This document shows, piece after piece, positions 1-11,400 of a DNA stretch of 64,000 nucleotides. The stretch comes from Thelephora terrestris (taxonomy: Eukaryota > Basidiomycota > Agaricomycetes > Thelephorales > Thelephoraceae): NCBI GenBank assembly GCA_015956445.1, contig WIUZ02000001.1, positions 496,001 to 560,000 of the forward strand, written 5' to 3'. Made by a program: the position numbers and the translations under genes. The notes beneath the pieces are model-generated. The model searched no databases. It was not told the DNA's origin and was given only the letters and a program-made list of their open reading frames with translations. Position 1 is the stretch's first letter. The number at the start of each line of letters is the position of its first letter.

Positions 1-320
1 TATGTTCGGTGGACTTTTTGGCTCATTCATCTCACCTGCTCACGACGCCCAACAGGTTCATTGGATGTGGGCACACCATCTGTATGATGTGTGTGTATGC
101 GGTCTTTGAGGTGGAGGATGGTGCCCTGCCACACCCATATGAATGTCCCACATGTGCGGATCCTATTCTTGCTGCTCCCAGGAGAGACACAAGAACGGAG
201 CTACTTGTCTGTTGGCTACAGCTTGCTCAAGGAGAACCGATTGAAACACCTGAGCGAATCCCGTCCAGCGTATTCGATGGGTATTTTGCAGAGAGTGGGT
301 ACATTAGTGAGGAGGTTTGA
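1..320 (+). CDS. RING-type zinc finger protein, 3' part (5' end outside window)
   Basis: The frame is open from the left edge to a TGA at 318-320, so this is the C-terminal part of a gene that begins outside the window. The visible protein holds a RING-like pattern: C-G-H-T-I-C-x2-C near the start, then C-P-T-C about 22 residues later. A further Cys just inside the edge (C-S-V-D-F) could belong to the first zinc pair. RING proteins usually act as E3 ubiquitin ligases; that role is a family inference only. No in-frame ATG is needed because the 5' end is missing. Only half of the RING is visible, so another treble-clef zinc finger is possible. Confidence 0.6.
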   Translation, partial: CSVDFLAHSSHLLTTPNRFIGCGHTICMMCVYAVFEVEDGALPHPYECPTCADPILAAPRRDTRTELLVCWLQLAQGEPIETPERIPSSVFDGYFAESGYISEEV

Positions 321-564
321 GCTACTTCCAATGTAGAGTCGATAGAATTAGAACTGCGCTCATGCAATGCACAACCTCACAATCTGTCGCACTCCCCGAA
401 ACAATGGCCCCGATGACTCAGCACATTTCCCACACTGTGCATTCAACAGTGCAGATCCTTCACATCTGTTGCCCATTGTGCAATCTCCACCATCAGATCA
501 CACAGGATCACATCAGCCGAGATATATCAGCGCTCATCCATCGCCGACCCAAGTTACAACCACT

Positions 565-1791
565 ATGCCACTTCCCTACCTTGCCCCAGAGATCATCGCC
601 CATATCATTGGCAACCTATCTGAAAATATCGATGTACTTGACGATTGCTCCCTCGTTTGCAAGTCATGGGTCCCACATGCCAGGAAGCACCTGTTTGGCG
701 ATGTCGATTTCACTTGCAATGCCGATATCCAGTCATGGAAGCTACTGTTTCCAAACCCCCTATATTCCCCTGGCTGCTACACGAGGACACTTCACCTCGC
801 CGCCCCGCACAACATTACGATGGCAGACGTAGAACCTGGGCGCTGGTTCCAAGCCTTCTCCAATGTCCTTTCCTTGGATGTCAACACCAAAGCAGTGGAC
901 TGGAGGCGTAGTATATCCCTCACCCCACTCCACTCTTTCTCACCAGTTGTCTCATCGCTCAGATTCGAAGGCCTGAAACCCCATTTCTACGGCATGCTAA
1001 ATCTTGCCCTCTCGTTCCCATGCCTAGAAAATCTACATCTATGTCAGGACGGCACTACGCAAATTTCCAACATTCCTATCCAGCTGCCAGACAAGCTCCC
1101 TCCACTCACTGGAACGCTGGATCTCTCAAACTGCATCCTCGGGATTCTTGAAACGTTCGTGGAGGTGGTATTCAAGTTGCCAATCCACCTTCGCTTTCAG
1201 AGACTTTCCCTGTATACCAGAGCAGAGAAGGCGGAGGTGGAGGCCTTGAAAGCGATTGTCAAACGTTGCTTGAGTACGCTCCAACACTTGGAGGTATACT
1301 TTACCGGTGTGTCGGTGTGTTCTGTCTGCCTGGATTCTGACCTCTCAGGTCGATTTCCATTTCTAGAAATGACACGACTGTACCATCACCCCTGTAAACT
1401 CTTGCTCGATGTTTCCAGGGTGAAGAAACTAGCAAGCTTGACGCTTGCTTCAGAGAGGTTAAGTCCCAAGTGGATTATCAATACGCTGGAAACGCTCGAA
1501 CAAGATCAACAAAATGTCCAAATCACAATCCGTGTCAGCTTCGAGCGCGTTGATCGTCCGTCTAGTGGGCGAAGCTTTGTCGCGGGTATTGATCCGATTG
1601 TATACGAGGAGTGGAAGGTATTGGACAAGTTATTCCTCCGACGCTGGGGGTCAAACGCGATCCAAACCATTGTGACCGTCTATGAGCCCGAGCCAGAAGT
1701 CGGAAAGTGGGGAAGGGAATGGATGGAGACACTGGTACCACAGTCGTTAAACAGGGGGGCAATCAACGCTTATGACCTGGAGGAGTGGTAG
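565..1791 (+). CDS. F-box domain protein
   Basis: A single open frame of 408 codons. I chose the ATG at 565 because it begins directly at the F-box; the frame stays open upstream to an ATG at 367, but that stretch is low-complexity and not protein-like. The first 45 residues fit an F-box: L-A-P-E-I-I-x3-I-x2-N-L, then D-D-C-S-L-V-C-K-S-W and H-L-F. The rest contains regularly spaced leucines (LxxLxL, LDLSNC) that suggest a degenerate leucine-rich-repeat-like region used for target binding. F-box proteins connect substrates to SCF ubiquitin ligases through Skp1. Such single-exon F-box genes form large, fast-changing families in Agaricomycetes. It lies close to another ubiquitin-type gene (the RING fragment), which may be chance. 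Substrate unknown. Confidence 0.8.
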   Translation: MPLPYLAPEIIAHIIGNLSENIDVLDDCSLVCKSWVPHARKHLFGDVDFTCNADIQSWKLLFPNPLYSPGCYTRTLHLAAPHNITMADVEPGRWFQAFSNVLSLDVNTKAVDWRRSISLTPLHSFSPVVSSLRFEGLKPHFYGMLNLALSFPCLENLHLCQDGTTQISNIPIQLPDKLPPLTGTLDLSNCILGILETFVEVVFKLPIHLRFQRLSLYTRAEKAEVEALKAIVKRCLSTLQHLEVYFTGVSVCSVCLDSDLSGRFPFLEMTRLYHHPCKLLLDVSRVKKLASLTLASERLSPKWIINTLETLEQDQQNVQITIRVSFERVDRPSSGRSFVAGIDPIVYEEWKVLDKLFLRRWGSNAIQTIVTVYEPEPEVGKWGREWMETLVPQSLNRGAINAYDLEEW

Positions 1792-2065
1792 TGGCAAGAT
1801 GTTGTTTTGATCTGTTCAACACTGTCATGTACATTTGGTTCATTACTTCTGGATAGTGCTCATTTGTCTTGCCTTCAAATCGCAGGAAATGCGGTCTTCA
1901 AGCTGAATTGCAATAATCTCAGTGGTCAACCTTTTTCTTATTAAAAATACGACAATATAATATATTCTAACAACACGTCAAGAACTGTTGTGTGAACCAA
2001 AGAACTGAGCGGTATGCAGAAAAGATTACTACAAAGGTGTCCCACCTGCGCTAGCAAGCTGGTGG

Positions 2066-3255
2066 TTGCCAGGCCAGCTCTGTCCCTGCTCACACCAGCG
2101 AACCGGCCTTAGCCAAACCCTTTGGGTGTTCCCAAAGGGCCAGGGACACCATCCTACTCTCGCCAAAGAGCCAGCTTTCGCCGGACCCTTTGGGTGTTCC
2201 CAAAGGGTCAGGAGTGGACGGAGGGGTAAACCCTACTCGCGCCGGCGAGCTGGCCTTAGCCAAACCCTTTGGGTGTTCCCAAAGGGCCAGGGACACCATC
2301 CTACTCTCGCCGGAGAGCCGGCTTTCGCCGAACCCCTTGGGTGATCCCAAGGGGTCAGGGATGAATGGAGGGGTAAACCCTACTCGCGCCGGCGAGCTGG
2401 CCTCAGCCAAACCCTTTGGGTGTTCCCAAAGGGCCAGGGACACCATCCTACTCTCGCCAGAGAGCCAGCTTTCGCCGAACCCCTTGGGTGATCCCAAAGG
2501 GTCAGGAGTGGACAGAGGGGTAAACCCTACTCGCGCCGGCGAGCTGGCCTTAGCCAAACCCTTTGGGTGTTCCCAAAGGGCCAGGGACACCATCCTACTC
2601 TCGCCAGAGAGCCAGCTTTCACCGAACCCCTTGGGTGATCCCAAGGGGTCAGGGATGAATGGAGGGGTAAACCCTACTCGCGCCGGCGAGCTGGCCTCAG
2701 CCAAACCCTTTGGGTGTTCCCAAAGGGCCAGGGACACCATCCTACTCTCGCCAGAGAGCCAGCTTTCGCCGAACCCCTTGGGTGATCCCAAAGGGTCAGG
2801 AGTGGACAGAGGGGTAAACCCTACTCGCGCCGGCGAGCTGGCCTTAGCCAAACCCTTTGGGTGTTCCCAAAGGGCCAGGGACACCATCCTACTCTCGCCA
2901 GAGAGCCGGCTTTCGCCGAACCCCTTGGGTGATCCCAAAGGGTCAGGAGTGGACAGAGGGGTAAACCCTACTCGCGCCGGCGAGCTGGCCTTAGCCAAAC
3001 CCTTTGGGTGTTCCCAAAGGGCCAGGGACACCATCCTACTCTCGCCAGAGAGCCAGCTTTCGCCGAACCCCTTGGGTGTTCCCAAAGGGTCAGGATAGGT
3101 GGGAGGGTTCCCTACTTGCGCCAGCAAGCTGGCTTTCGCCAAACCCCTTGGGTGTTCCCAAGGGACCAGGGGTTGATGAAACAGAAGATCTACTCGCGCC
3201 AGCAAGCTGGCTTTCGCCAGACCTCTTGGGTGTTCCCAAAAGGCCAGAGATAGGG
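2066..3255. repeat. 147-bp higher-order minisatellite of hairpin half-units
   Basis: The core TTGGGTGTTCCCAA recurs with an exact 147-bp period: its GGGTGTTCCC starts at 2124, 2271, 2418, 2565, 2712, 2859 and 3006. Each 147-bp unit consists of two related half-units of about 68 and 79 bp, one with loop TGTT and one usually with loop TGAT, giving about 16 half-units; the last few near 3074-3226 are more diverged. Each half-unit holds a near-perfect inverted repeat (arms CCCTTTGGG and CCCAAAGGG around 4 nt). Because 147 is a multiple of three, both strands show long open frames (for example 2190-3098 on plus and 2090-3274 on minus) that are artefacts of repetition. Confidence 0.95.
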
Positions 3256-3771
3256 AGGGAGAAGGGAAAAACACGCAAAATAGTACTCACCTGATACAGA
3301 GTGCTGACTGAGAGTTGAAACGCCAAGTGGGCGTGATCAACGTGCAAGAATAACGCGCCAAAGAGTAATTGCCTCCTGTGTGAGGCCAGATAGACAGAAG
3401 GCGGCGAAGTTCACGCGCGGGAACGCGCGTAAGCGAAACGTAGTTCGATCGACGCCGTGGTCGAGGTGGTTGAGAGCAAGAGGCGATCGTGTGACAGTCA
3501 CGCATCACGCCCTTATTATACGACGGCACCTGGCGCAAGCGGCTGCAAGCGACGTTCAACGGAGGCATTTGGCTATGGTATCACCATTTCTACCTTCCAC
3601 AAATCGGATTTCCGACAGGATTGTATTGTTACAAATTGTGTATTGAGGCTGGTACAGGTAATCCGAATTCATGTATCTCGAAACATGATATATTTATCCA
3701 AGCGCTGGACAAACAGGATAGTTGAGTCGGAGTGCATGATTTCGTGTTGATAGAGGTTCAACTTGCAATCG
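3256..3771. other. Intergenic stretch without a recognised gene
   Basis: Several short overlapping open frames on both strands, none with a recognisable domain or splice pattern. A reverse-strand GTGAGT-like donor lies near 3290, so a minus-strand transcript entering the minisatellite cannot be excluded. Confidence 0.5.
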
Positions 3772-5991
3772 TCAGGTAGGGCACAGGGTCTCCTTCTTCT
3801 TCTTCTTTCGCTCAGGCTGGGTTGTTTGATGCTTCGCATTCCCTGAGTGCCTCGAAGATTCGGCCCGTTGGGCATCCGAGGATTCAGTGGCCGGAGGTGT
3901 TGGCACCATCGGCGACGATGGAGAGGATGAGGTGGCAGGTGGAAGCTTGATCTTTAGTACTGATCTAGATTGCTTCAATATTGGGAGTGAAGGAGAACGG
4001 TTGATAGTTGAAGGGACTGATGGACGAGAGGTGGACGTTGACGAAGAGCGAAGGATAGATGTTGCCGACGAGTTGGATATCGCCGGGGAAACACCTCTAG
4101 TGGGCGTCGCTGACCCTATCTTCCGTGCGCGGGACGGTAATGGTATTATTGGCCTATGACCCTGTGTGTTTGCGGGGGCGGCGGAATCCAATGACGTCGT
4201 GGGTTGCCCTTGCTCGCTGGCGCTCTGGGGGAGTGTCCACTCCGTGGGGAACTGTTCCTGTGGATAGTCTACTCTGACAAGCTCGCTCCGGCCAAGGCGA
4301 TTGTTCTTCAGTAGCTTAACGCACTTGACGGTGCATGTCGACCAGCAGCCAGTGCATGTGACCTTGAGCGATGTCGAGTGGGAATTTGGTTCGTAATGAA
4401 GCAGCGCCCCGCATCTTCGGTGGCAGAGGATGACCTTTCCCCCGGGTTCAGTGATTCTCGCCTTCGTGTACAGTACGTGGCCAGCCTGGGTGGAGATCAC
4501 AGGCTTGTGATCCAAGGCCCACTTTGCGTCTATTGTGGAGGCCATGATGACGTCGAAATCTGTACTGGCGGATCGAACCCATCGTGAAGTGATGTCAAGC
4601 AGCCTGGTTGCAAGTTCACCAACAACATTGGAACTATCTGCGAAAGAAAGCACAGCATCCGCACAGTGCCTGCAGAAGGATCAGAGAAATGGCGTTACAA
4701 TGGTGACTGTATGAACTTACCCCTCAAGCAAGCTGGCACGGGCGGTATTTACGCTTACTGACGGCCCACAAGACAGGTTGAGGATAAGGCTCCTGTGTTG
4801 GTGTTTTAGAGACCCTTTTCTATTCGACAGGTACTCGAAGATCTTGGCGGGGATGCAGCCCGATAGGATCTGCAGCATGCATTAGCTACACGGTGAACGC
4901 AGAGGTCGCAGATACTGACCTCATTGAGTGAGCAAGTTTCGTAATTCGCTGGCTCGTCTCCCCTCCACACAAGCACACCAGTTTCCAGACAGTGTGTTTC
5001 GATGACGACAACTATCTTTGCCGATTGCCATGTTGTTAGAAATTCTATGACTTCTTTGACTGGGCCATCGTCATCGCGTAATTTCCCTTTCGACTTTTGT
5101 TTTTTTGCAACGGGGGTCTCAGGGGTCTCATCCGCTATAGTGTCTAACGGAACATCCATGCGCAATACCTGTTGGCATTCAGCACCTCATTGCGATCATT
5201 GTGGTGAAAACGAACAAGACGATGGCCATCGTAGTAGCTCATGGAAAGAGCATGCTGAAGAAGTTGCACGAAGGGGAAGTCATTCTGATGCCACGTTGCC
5301 CCTATGATTAGCACTGCAGGATCGTAGCGATACCAGATATCAAAGGCGTGTGGCAACTCCCTGCGCAGAGGAAGCTGTGGGGATCATATCAACATCGAAC
5401 ACGTAAGTCCTGTATATCACGTACAAGGCATGTCTCTCGGCCGGACTGCACACAAAATGGACAGGTGAAGATAAAGTCTGCCTCATGAACGATAGGTTTC
5501 CATTCAAGGCACCCAGTGCTAATGGTTGGGTTAGTGGAACATATGCCCACCCGACACTTTGAACAGAGGATGATGAATTCTCCAAAGTCATTGCAGAGGG
5601 AGCACCACTACACAGGGTCAGCATGGGTGATTCATTAACGGGGTCAAGGGACGCACCACCGAGTAATCGTCAGGATTGTCTGACGGCGCCATAGACGGTG
5701 GCTCACGGCGGTCCTCCATACCACTGTATTTGCCATTCTGAATGTCTTGCCTGATAAGTGCTTTTGCAGCGTGCGAAAGAACTTTGGAGCATTGCAGGTG
5801 GCCTATCCCAACTTTCAAAAGACTAGGTTAACCGTCAGGGAACGGAATGAGGGAGCAGACATACACTCTATTGCCACCGCCTTATTCAAGAGTCTGCGCT
5901 CTGCACCAAGCGAGATGCCCTCAAAGCCTTGTCCGGCCTTGTTCTTCTTGGCAACTTTCCGAGCCCCCGAACGATAGACACGGATGGGCAT
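3772..5991 (-). CDS. Multi-exon cysteine-rich (PHD/RING-like zinc finger) protein of unknown function
   Basis: Reading the minus strand, the ATG at 5991 opens a basic N-terminus (M-P-I-R-V-Y-R-S-G). Exons by eye are 5991-5865, 5811-5660, 5607-5425, 5374 to about 5165, about 5150-4920, 4869-4721 and 4669-3772. The introns are about 50 bp with GT..AG ends, for example GTAAGT..TTCTGCAG at 4720-4670. The third exon carries a zinc-ligand array (C-S-L-C, C-S-K-C, C-P-F-C) resembling a PHD-type finger. The last exon has a second cluster (C-H-R-R-C, C-T-G-C, C-T-V-K-C), then a Ser/Pro-rich tail ending in a basic K/E-rich segment. The junction near 5150 is unresolved, because the two neighbouring frames do not connect through an obvious intron. 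A nuclear role is a guess; I do not recognise the family by name. Confidence 0.6.
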
Positions 5992-6396
5992 CGATGGCAG
6001 CCAATACCCAGGATAAACGCAGGGGATGAAAGGGCGATGGGAAAGTAGTCCGGGAGATGTGCCACATGGGGCAGCGCTGGATTATCAAACGAGGTGATTA
6101 TCGCATCATCCACTTCGGGCAAGGATTGCATCAGAAATCGGAGCACATGATGCAACAATCGTGCGGCGGGAAATGACACGTCGCAAGAGAACGGAAACAT
6201 ACATGATAGGACTCGTCGTTAATTATTGCATGGCATGATGGTCACAATCGCGTTGTATATAAAAAACAAAAACAAAAGCAAAGGCATCATTTATGGGTGG
6301 GGGGCAACAAGACGTTGGACTGGGCGGTGAGATCAAGCGGTAGTATTCCTTCAACAAGGTGTCAGGGCAGCAGGAGAGAATGAAGGGTAGCTGAAC
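5992..6396. promoter_or_regulatory. Intergenic region upstream of the zinc-finger gene
   Basis: About 400 bp between the start of the zinc-finger gene and the stop of the next minus-strand gene. An A/T-rich stretch around 6250-6290 includes a TATATA run that could be a TATA element read on the minus strand. A minus-strand open frame covers 5886-6200 but looks less protein-like than the spliced model starting at 5991. Confidence 0.35.
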
Positions 6397-8062
6397 CTAC
6401 CCTTCCGACAACGTGGCTACATCCATTCGGTCCTCGGTGCCCTGACCGTCCTCTTCTTCTAACATCTCAGCATCCTCGTTGTTAGCAGGATCTTCCGACG
6501 ACTTCGCCTCCTTGTCGTTAGCAGGCGGGGCCTTGAGGTTAATCTCTGGTGCGGCTTCTTCTTCGTCGTTCTCATCCTCTGGTGGGGCTTCCCCTTCAGA
6601 CCGTGAGACGTCCCTCAATCGAGCAGGTTTAGATGGAGGGCGGGCATCCTCTTCTTCTTCTTCAGCCCCCTCGTTTGTGAGCTATTGGACAGCGAAGCTA
6701 TCAATAACTAGAATAGGAGCTAATGTAAGACTTACACCGCGCAGAATGACGCCCTCGAATTGGCTCCAACCCAGGATCCCCTCCGTTCCGAGAACCGCTC
6801 TCTCTTTGGCAAAAAATGCATCAGGATCTGGTGAGATTTCGGCCGGGTCATCCAGAAGATAGTCTTGGTTGTCCAACGTCTGTTTGAAGAACTCCGAGCT
6901 CTCCAGCTTTTGCTTTCCTAACAAGATGGCAAGATGCCATCGCATCTCCCGGATGTAGACGAGGTTGCGCACGTAGAACCTCTTGTTATCCGGATGGAGG
7001 GGGTCGCTGCCTAGGTAGAACTCTGTCACATCGGAGATGGTCAACTTGCCTTTGTTGCCGTCGCCGTCGTCGTCTTCGTCGTCGCTATCCTGCATACCTA
7101 TTCCTGCCTCGAGACTGGGCGCGTAAGCATCGGGGACACCCTGGAGCTGACGTTGGAGGATGGGGGTAAGGACTTTGGATCGCCAAGCGCTTGCAACAGT
7201 GCCCTGTGAAGCGAGCTCCTTGTGTGCTTCAAGCTCCTCACCAAATGCCTCCATAACACGTCGTGCGTAGCTTCCGCGCCGCTGGGCTTCATGGGCTGCG
7301 TTCTTATTGCCATGCCTCACCTCGGTGTAGAGTTGCTGAAAGAGCCGATAGTATGGAATTTGAATGTATCGCGATTTCCAGGCCACCTTCGTGCCTCGCT
7401 TTTTGGGGATCTTCCTCATCGTGCCAAATTGGATCAACTCGGTTTGACCCTCCCTCCAGAGCCAGAGGTTAGGAGCCCACACCTTCCACTCGTACTTGTA
7501 GCTGAGGAGAGTTTGAGCAATAAAAACGCAAGTAAAACGACCCTTGTACTCACAGAACAAAAATCGGTTCATATGGCTTCAGGTCTTCGTCGCCCTCATC
7601 CTCTGTAACGTAGAGGTCTTCTTTGGGATCAGGATCGTACTTGGCGAACGCATTCTCAGGTTTGGCTCTGTCGTTGTATGGAACACCCCGCTGAAACTGC
7701 CTGACAGGATTGACTGCGTCGAATATGATCGCCATCCGGTTGTCGTTGTGGATGCTCCATGCTTTCACCAAAGCAGGATCAACCAGTTCCAGGACAGGGC
7801 CAGTGACATCCTTGGGGTCAGTTGTCTCCCGGTAATCAGCGCTGGGGGGGGGGGGGGGGGAATCGTCTTGCCGCTGAGCTGACTTGCCTCTGCCTTTCCC
7901 TCTCACCAGACGGCCACGTGCATTTGAACCTCGTGTACCGCCCTGTCCCCTGCCTCTGGTTGGATCATCCCCGCGGCCACGGTTCGAACCTCGTGTACCG
8001 CCTCTGGCCCTCGCCCGAGCTGTTCCACCTCGAGAGGTCGACTGAGTTGCCTTCCGAGGCAT
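6397..8062 (-). CDS. RGG/RG-rich hypothetical protein, three exons
   Basis: The ATG lies at 8062-8060 on the minus strand. Exons are 8062-7554, 7501-6736 and 6681-6397, with introns 7553-7502 (GTGAGT..CCTCAG) and 6735-6682 (GTAAGT..AATAG). The frame is kept across both junctions and gives 519 codons. The N-terminus (first about 50 residues) is full of RGG/RGR repeats of the kind that bind RNA or are methylated on arginine. A run of 17 C residues then encodes a five-proline tract. The middle part is rich in aromatic and basic residues, with no family I can name. The C-terminus is very acidic (E/D/N/A-rich). The overall look suggests a nuclear or nucleolar nucleic-acid-associated protein; this is inference. 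Confidence 0.75.
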
Positions 8063-8418
8063 GGGAGGGATGTTGTCGCAGGGAGCGTGGAGGTGGGAGA
8101 CCAGGAAAAGTGTGGAGATAGAATCGTGGCCTAGGACGCCCTTATCATTGATAATCAGTAATCGGCGATAATCAGTCACCTGATGTCTTGATAATCGATG
8201 ATTGACAATGACATGACCAAGGCGCACTAACCTGATTTCTAATCTCAAGGTTGTAGTTTTTCGTCGCACTTATAGTTTAATATCGGATTTGAATCACTGG
8301 TATTGAGTTTATAACGTGTGATTTAATTTATAATGCCGACGTCGAAATTACAACGCCTGACTGCCATTTGCAATTCGAGTCACTCGAATTGCAACCAAGT
8401 TCCAATCGCGTGACCAAA
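8063..8418. other. Intergenic A/T-rich stretch with small palindromes
   Basis: No gene seen. Contains repeated GATAATC motifs around 8150-8200 and a perfect hairpin near 8370-8392 (arms GCAATTCGAG and CTCGAATTGC around 3 nt). No copy of the long terminal repeat expected for the adjacent Gypsy element was found here. Confidence 0.5.
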
Positions 8419-11400
8419 TCACAACCGGTTACAATACCCGATCGGCATTGTGACTTTCCGGGTGTCTGGGCGATGCTCCTGTGGCATAGAGATCGTGCCC
8501 TGAGGAGACGGATTCGGTGCCACGGCGATTGGCGCGTCACGAGGGTTGCCGCCGTAGATTGGGTAAGGCGCGACCCCCTCGTTGATGAGCCTCCGGTACT
8601 CGGGATAACGGTGAGGGGTTGGACCAGGACGGGTTAAGCCGTTGGAGACGAAGGCGTTGTATGCCACCTCGAAGGCGGCACACTCAGCCCATTCTTCTCT
8701 GGTAATTCCGTGGGTCATCGTGGGTAGGTGAGGACCACCCCTACGGGTACGTCCACCTTTATATCCCTCGTCTATTACCCGGACCGAGCTGACCGAAGTG
8801 TCAGGAGTCCCTCGCTTGGAATAAACCGCCGGCAAATCGTTAGGGTCTGCAACCCCCATCAATTCGCAGTAGCGATCCATCGCAATCAGGTGAGCCACCT
8901 CCCGGTACGGGGCCCAAGTTCGGTCTCCCGCCTTCCACTGGATCTCAAACTCACTTCTGACGCCTTTTCCATGATGCGAGACGATCGAATCGACGATCCA
9001 TTCGTCGGGTTTTTCGCCGAAGCCAGGTATTTGAGAAGGTAATCGTCCCGGGAATCGTCTGTCGTCACTCGGGACGTGCGGTTTCAGCAGGGAGGCATGA
9101 AACGAAGGGTTTATCCCCCGCTTCAACAATTCTTCACTCAGGTCCAACTGGTACGTCGCCCCTTCCTTCAGAACCTTGGAAATCTTGAACGGGCCGAGGT
9201 ACTTTGGTGCCAACTTCCGAGCGCGTCCCTTCGGCAACGATATGTTCTTCGTCGACAGGTACACCAGGTCACCTGGCTTGTATCCCGCCGTGTCCCGCTT
9301 CCGGTTCGCTTGGACGGTATTCGTCACCCGTGAGGCTATTATGGAGTCGTGCGCACTCATCACCGCTAACTTCATTCTTTCAGCGAACCTTCTAACGCCC
9401 GGGAACTCTTCCTGGCCCCTCCACACCATTGGACTCGGGTTGCGGCCGTAGTTTAGCTGAAACGGCGAGAATCCCGTGGTGCTGGATCTTGAAGAGTTTA
9501 TCGCGAACTCAACGGCCGGGAGCTTAAGTACCCAGTCCCGCTGATCCGGACGTACACACTGTCTTATCATCTGGGTTATTGTGCGGTTCGCGCGTTCGGT
9601 CGCACCGTCCGTCTGTGGGTGGAACGCCGAGGACATCCTCAGTTCCGTCCCAAGTAGGTTATGCAACTTCTTCCAGAACTTGGACGTAAACAAGGAGTCC
9701 CGGTCACTGATAATTCTCTCTGGTAGTCCATGCAGCTTATAGACGTTCCCGAACATCAGTTCGGCCACGTCTGTCGCACGGTAAGTCTGCTTCGTCGGAA
9801 CCAGATGAACCATAGACGTCAACTGATCTATGATTACGCAGATCATGTCGTAGGTGCCGTCGCGATTGGTTGACTCCGGCAACGGTCCTACGAAGTCCAC
9901 TCCGATGTATTGCCAGGGATAGGTAGGTACCGGCATAGTTTTTAGCTTCCCCTGTGGCTTTCCGTGCTGGGGCTTGCTGACTGCGCAAGTTTGGCAAGAC
10001 CGGCAGTAATCCGTTACATCCTTGACCATGGTCTTCCACCAGACTTGGTCCCGCATGTAAGTGACCGTCTTCTCGTCGCTTAGATGAGCTAAGATCGAAT
10101 GCCCTTGTCTAATTAGGACCTCACGGACATTACGTCCGTCGGCTCTGACGTCTGGGACCGCGATCGTCCTAACCCCTTCCGATATGAAGTACACGAGCCC
10201 CTCCTCAATCACGAAGTTCGTGAATTCGTCTGGGTTCGCGAGAATGGGTGAGAAGAATCTGTCCTCATTGTACCTATCCCTAATGCAGTCGGGAAATGAT
10301 ATCCCTAGGTCACTGGAGACCTCGAAGAGCCTGGTGTCCACTTCCGTTGGCGTCTCGATATGTGATTCCGTGGGTTCGGGCAAGGGTTCGGATGGCCGAG
10401 TTACACTCAGCGCCTCACCTTCGTTCGACTTCGAACCATCGCTTCCCGCCGGGCCCTTTGGTTTCCGATTCCGCGTCTCTTTGTACCTAGGGGTAGGTTT
10501 GTTTACTAGTCGTGACGACCTCCTCGTCACTTCCGCGTTCATTACCTCCAGTAGATATGTTTCGACATAGACTGGGTGTATCTTGGGGACGTTTCTGACC
10601 TCGACGTCCTCCCCTTCGTCTACAAATTCGCTTTCCGACCGAGCGACTCCCTTAGGCTCGTCGCTATATACTCTCGATAGAGCGTCCGCGAACCCGTTAG
10701 TGTCACCAGGGATATATTGGATGTCAAAATCGAATTCGCTCAGGACATCGATCCATCGGTGCTGCCTAGGCGACAGGTTTCGTTGTTTCATGAAATATTC
10801 GAGGGCCTTGTGATCAGTCCTCACGACGAACCGCGTCCCGTGTAACACCCCTCGAAAACGTTTCAACGTTTCAACCAACGCGAGTAGCTCCTGCTCATGA
10901 ACAGGGTAGTTCTGTTGTGCCGCGTTCCACTTGCCAGACCAGAAGGCCACTACATCCGCCGTCTTCGGATCCTTCCCTTGGCTAACGTATCCGCCGCCTC
11001 CCGTCGGGCACCCGTCGGTCGTGACGTATATGGGGTCGGCTCCCTTAGAATAATCCAAGGCCTTTCGACACTTGTCTCGATGCTCGCTCACTATTCGCTT
11101 GACTCCCGTGAAGGATCGTTGGGCCGTATCGTCCCACTTCCAGGGCTTTGTTTCGGCTGTCAGCGAGGATAGGTGACCCATCGGGATTCGTATCCCTTTG
11201 CAGTCCGGTGCCAAAAATCCTACTGCACCGATGAAACTCCTCAAAAGGTCTTTATTCGTAGGCGTCTTCCAATTGAGTACCTTGTCCACCTTATGTGGGT
11301 CCATCTTTATTCCTTCATCGTTAATCACGTGTCCCAATATCTTGAGTTCGCGTGCAAAGAATTGCATCTTGCTAGGGCTTAGGAATAGACGCTCCTTCCT

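Noticed and set aside
2090-3274. Long open frames on both strands (394 codons minus, 302 codons plus)
   Set aside because: They arise from a 147-bp repeat whose length is a multiple of three; the predicted proteins are only the repeat translated and have no independent support.
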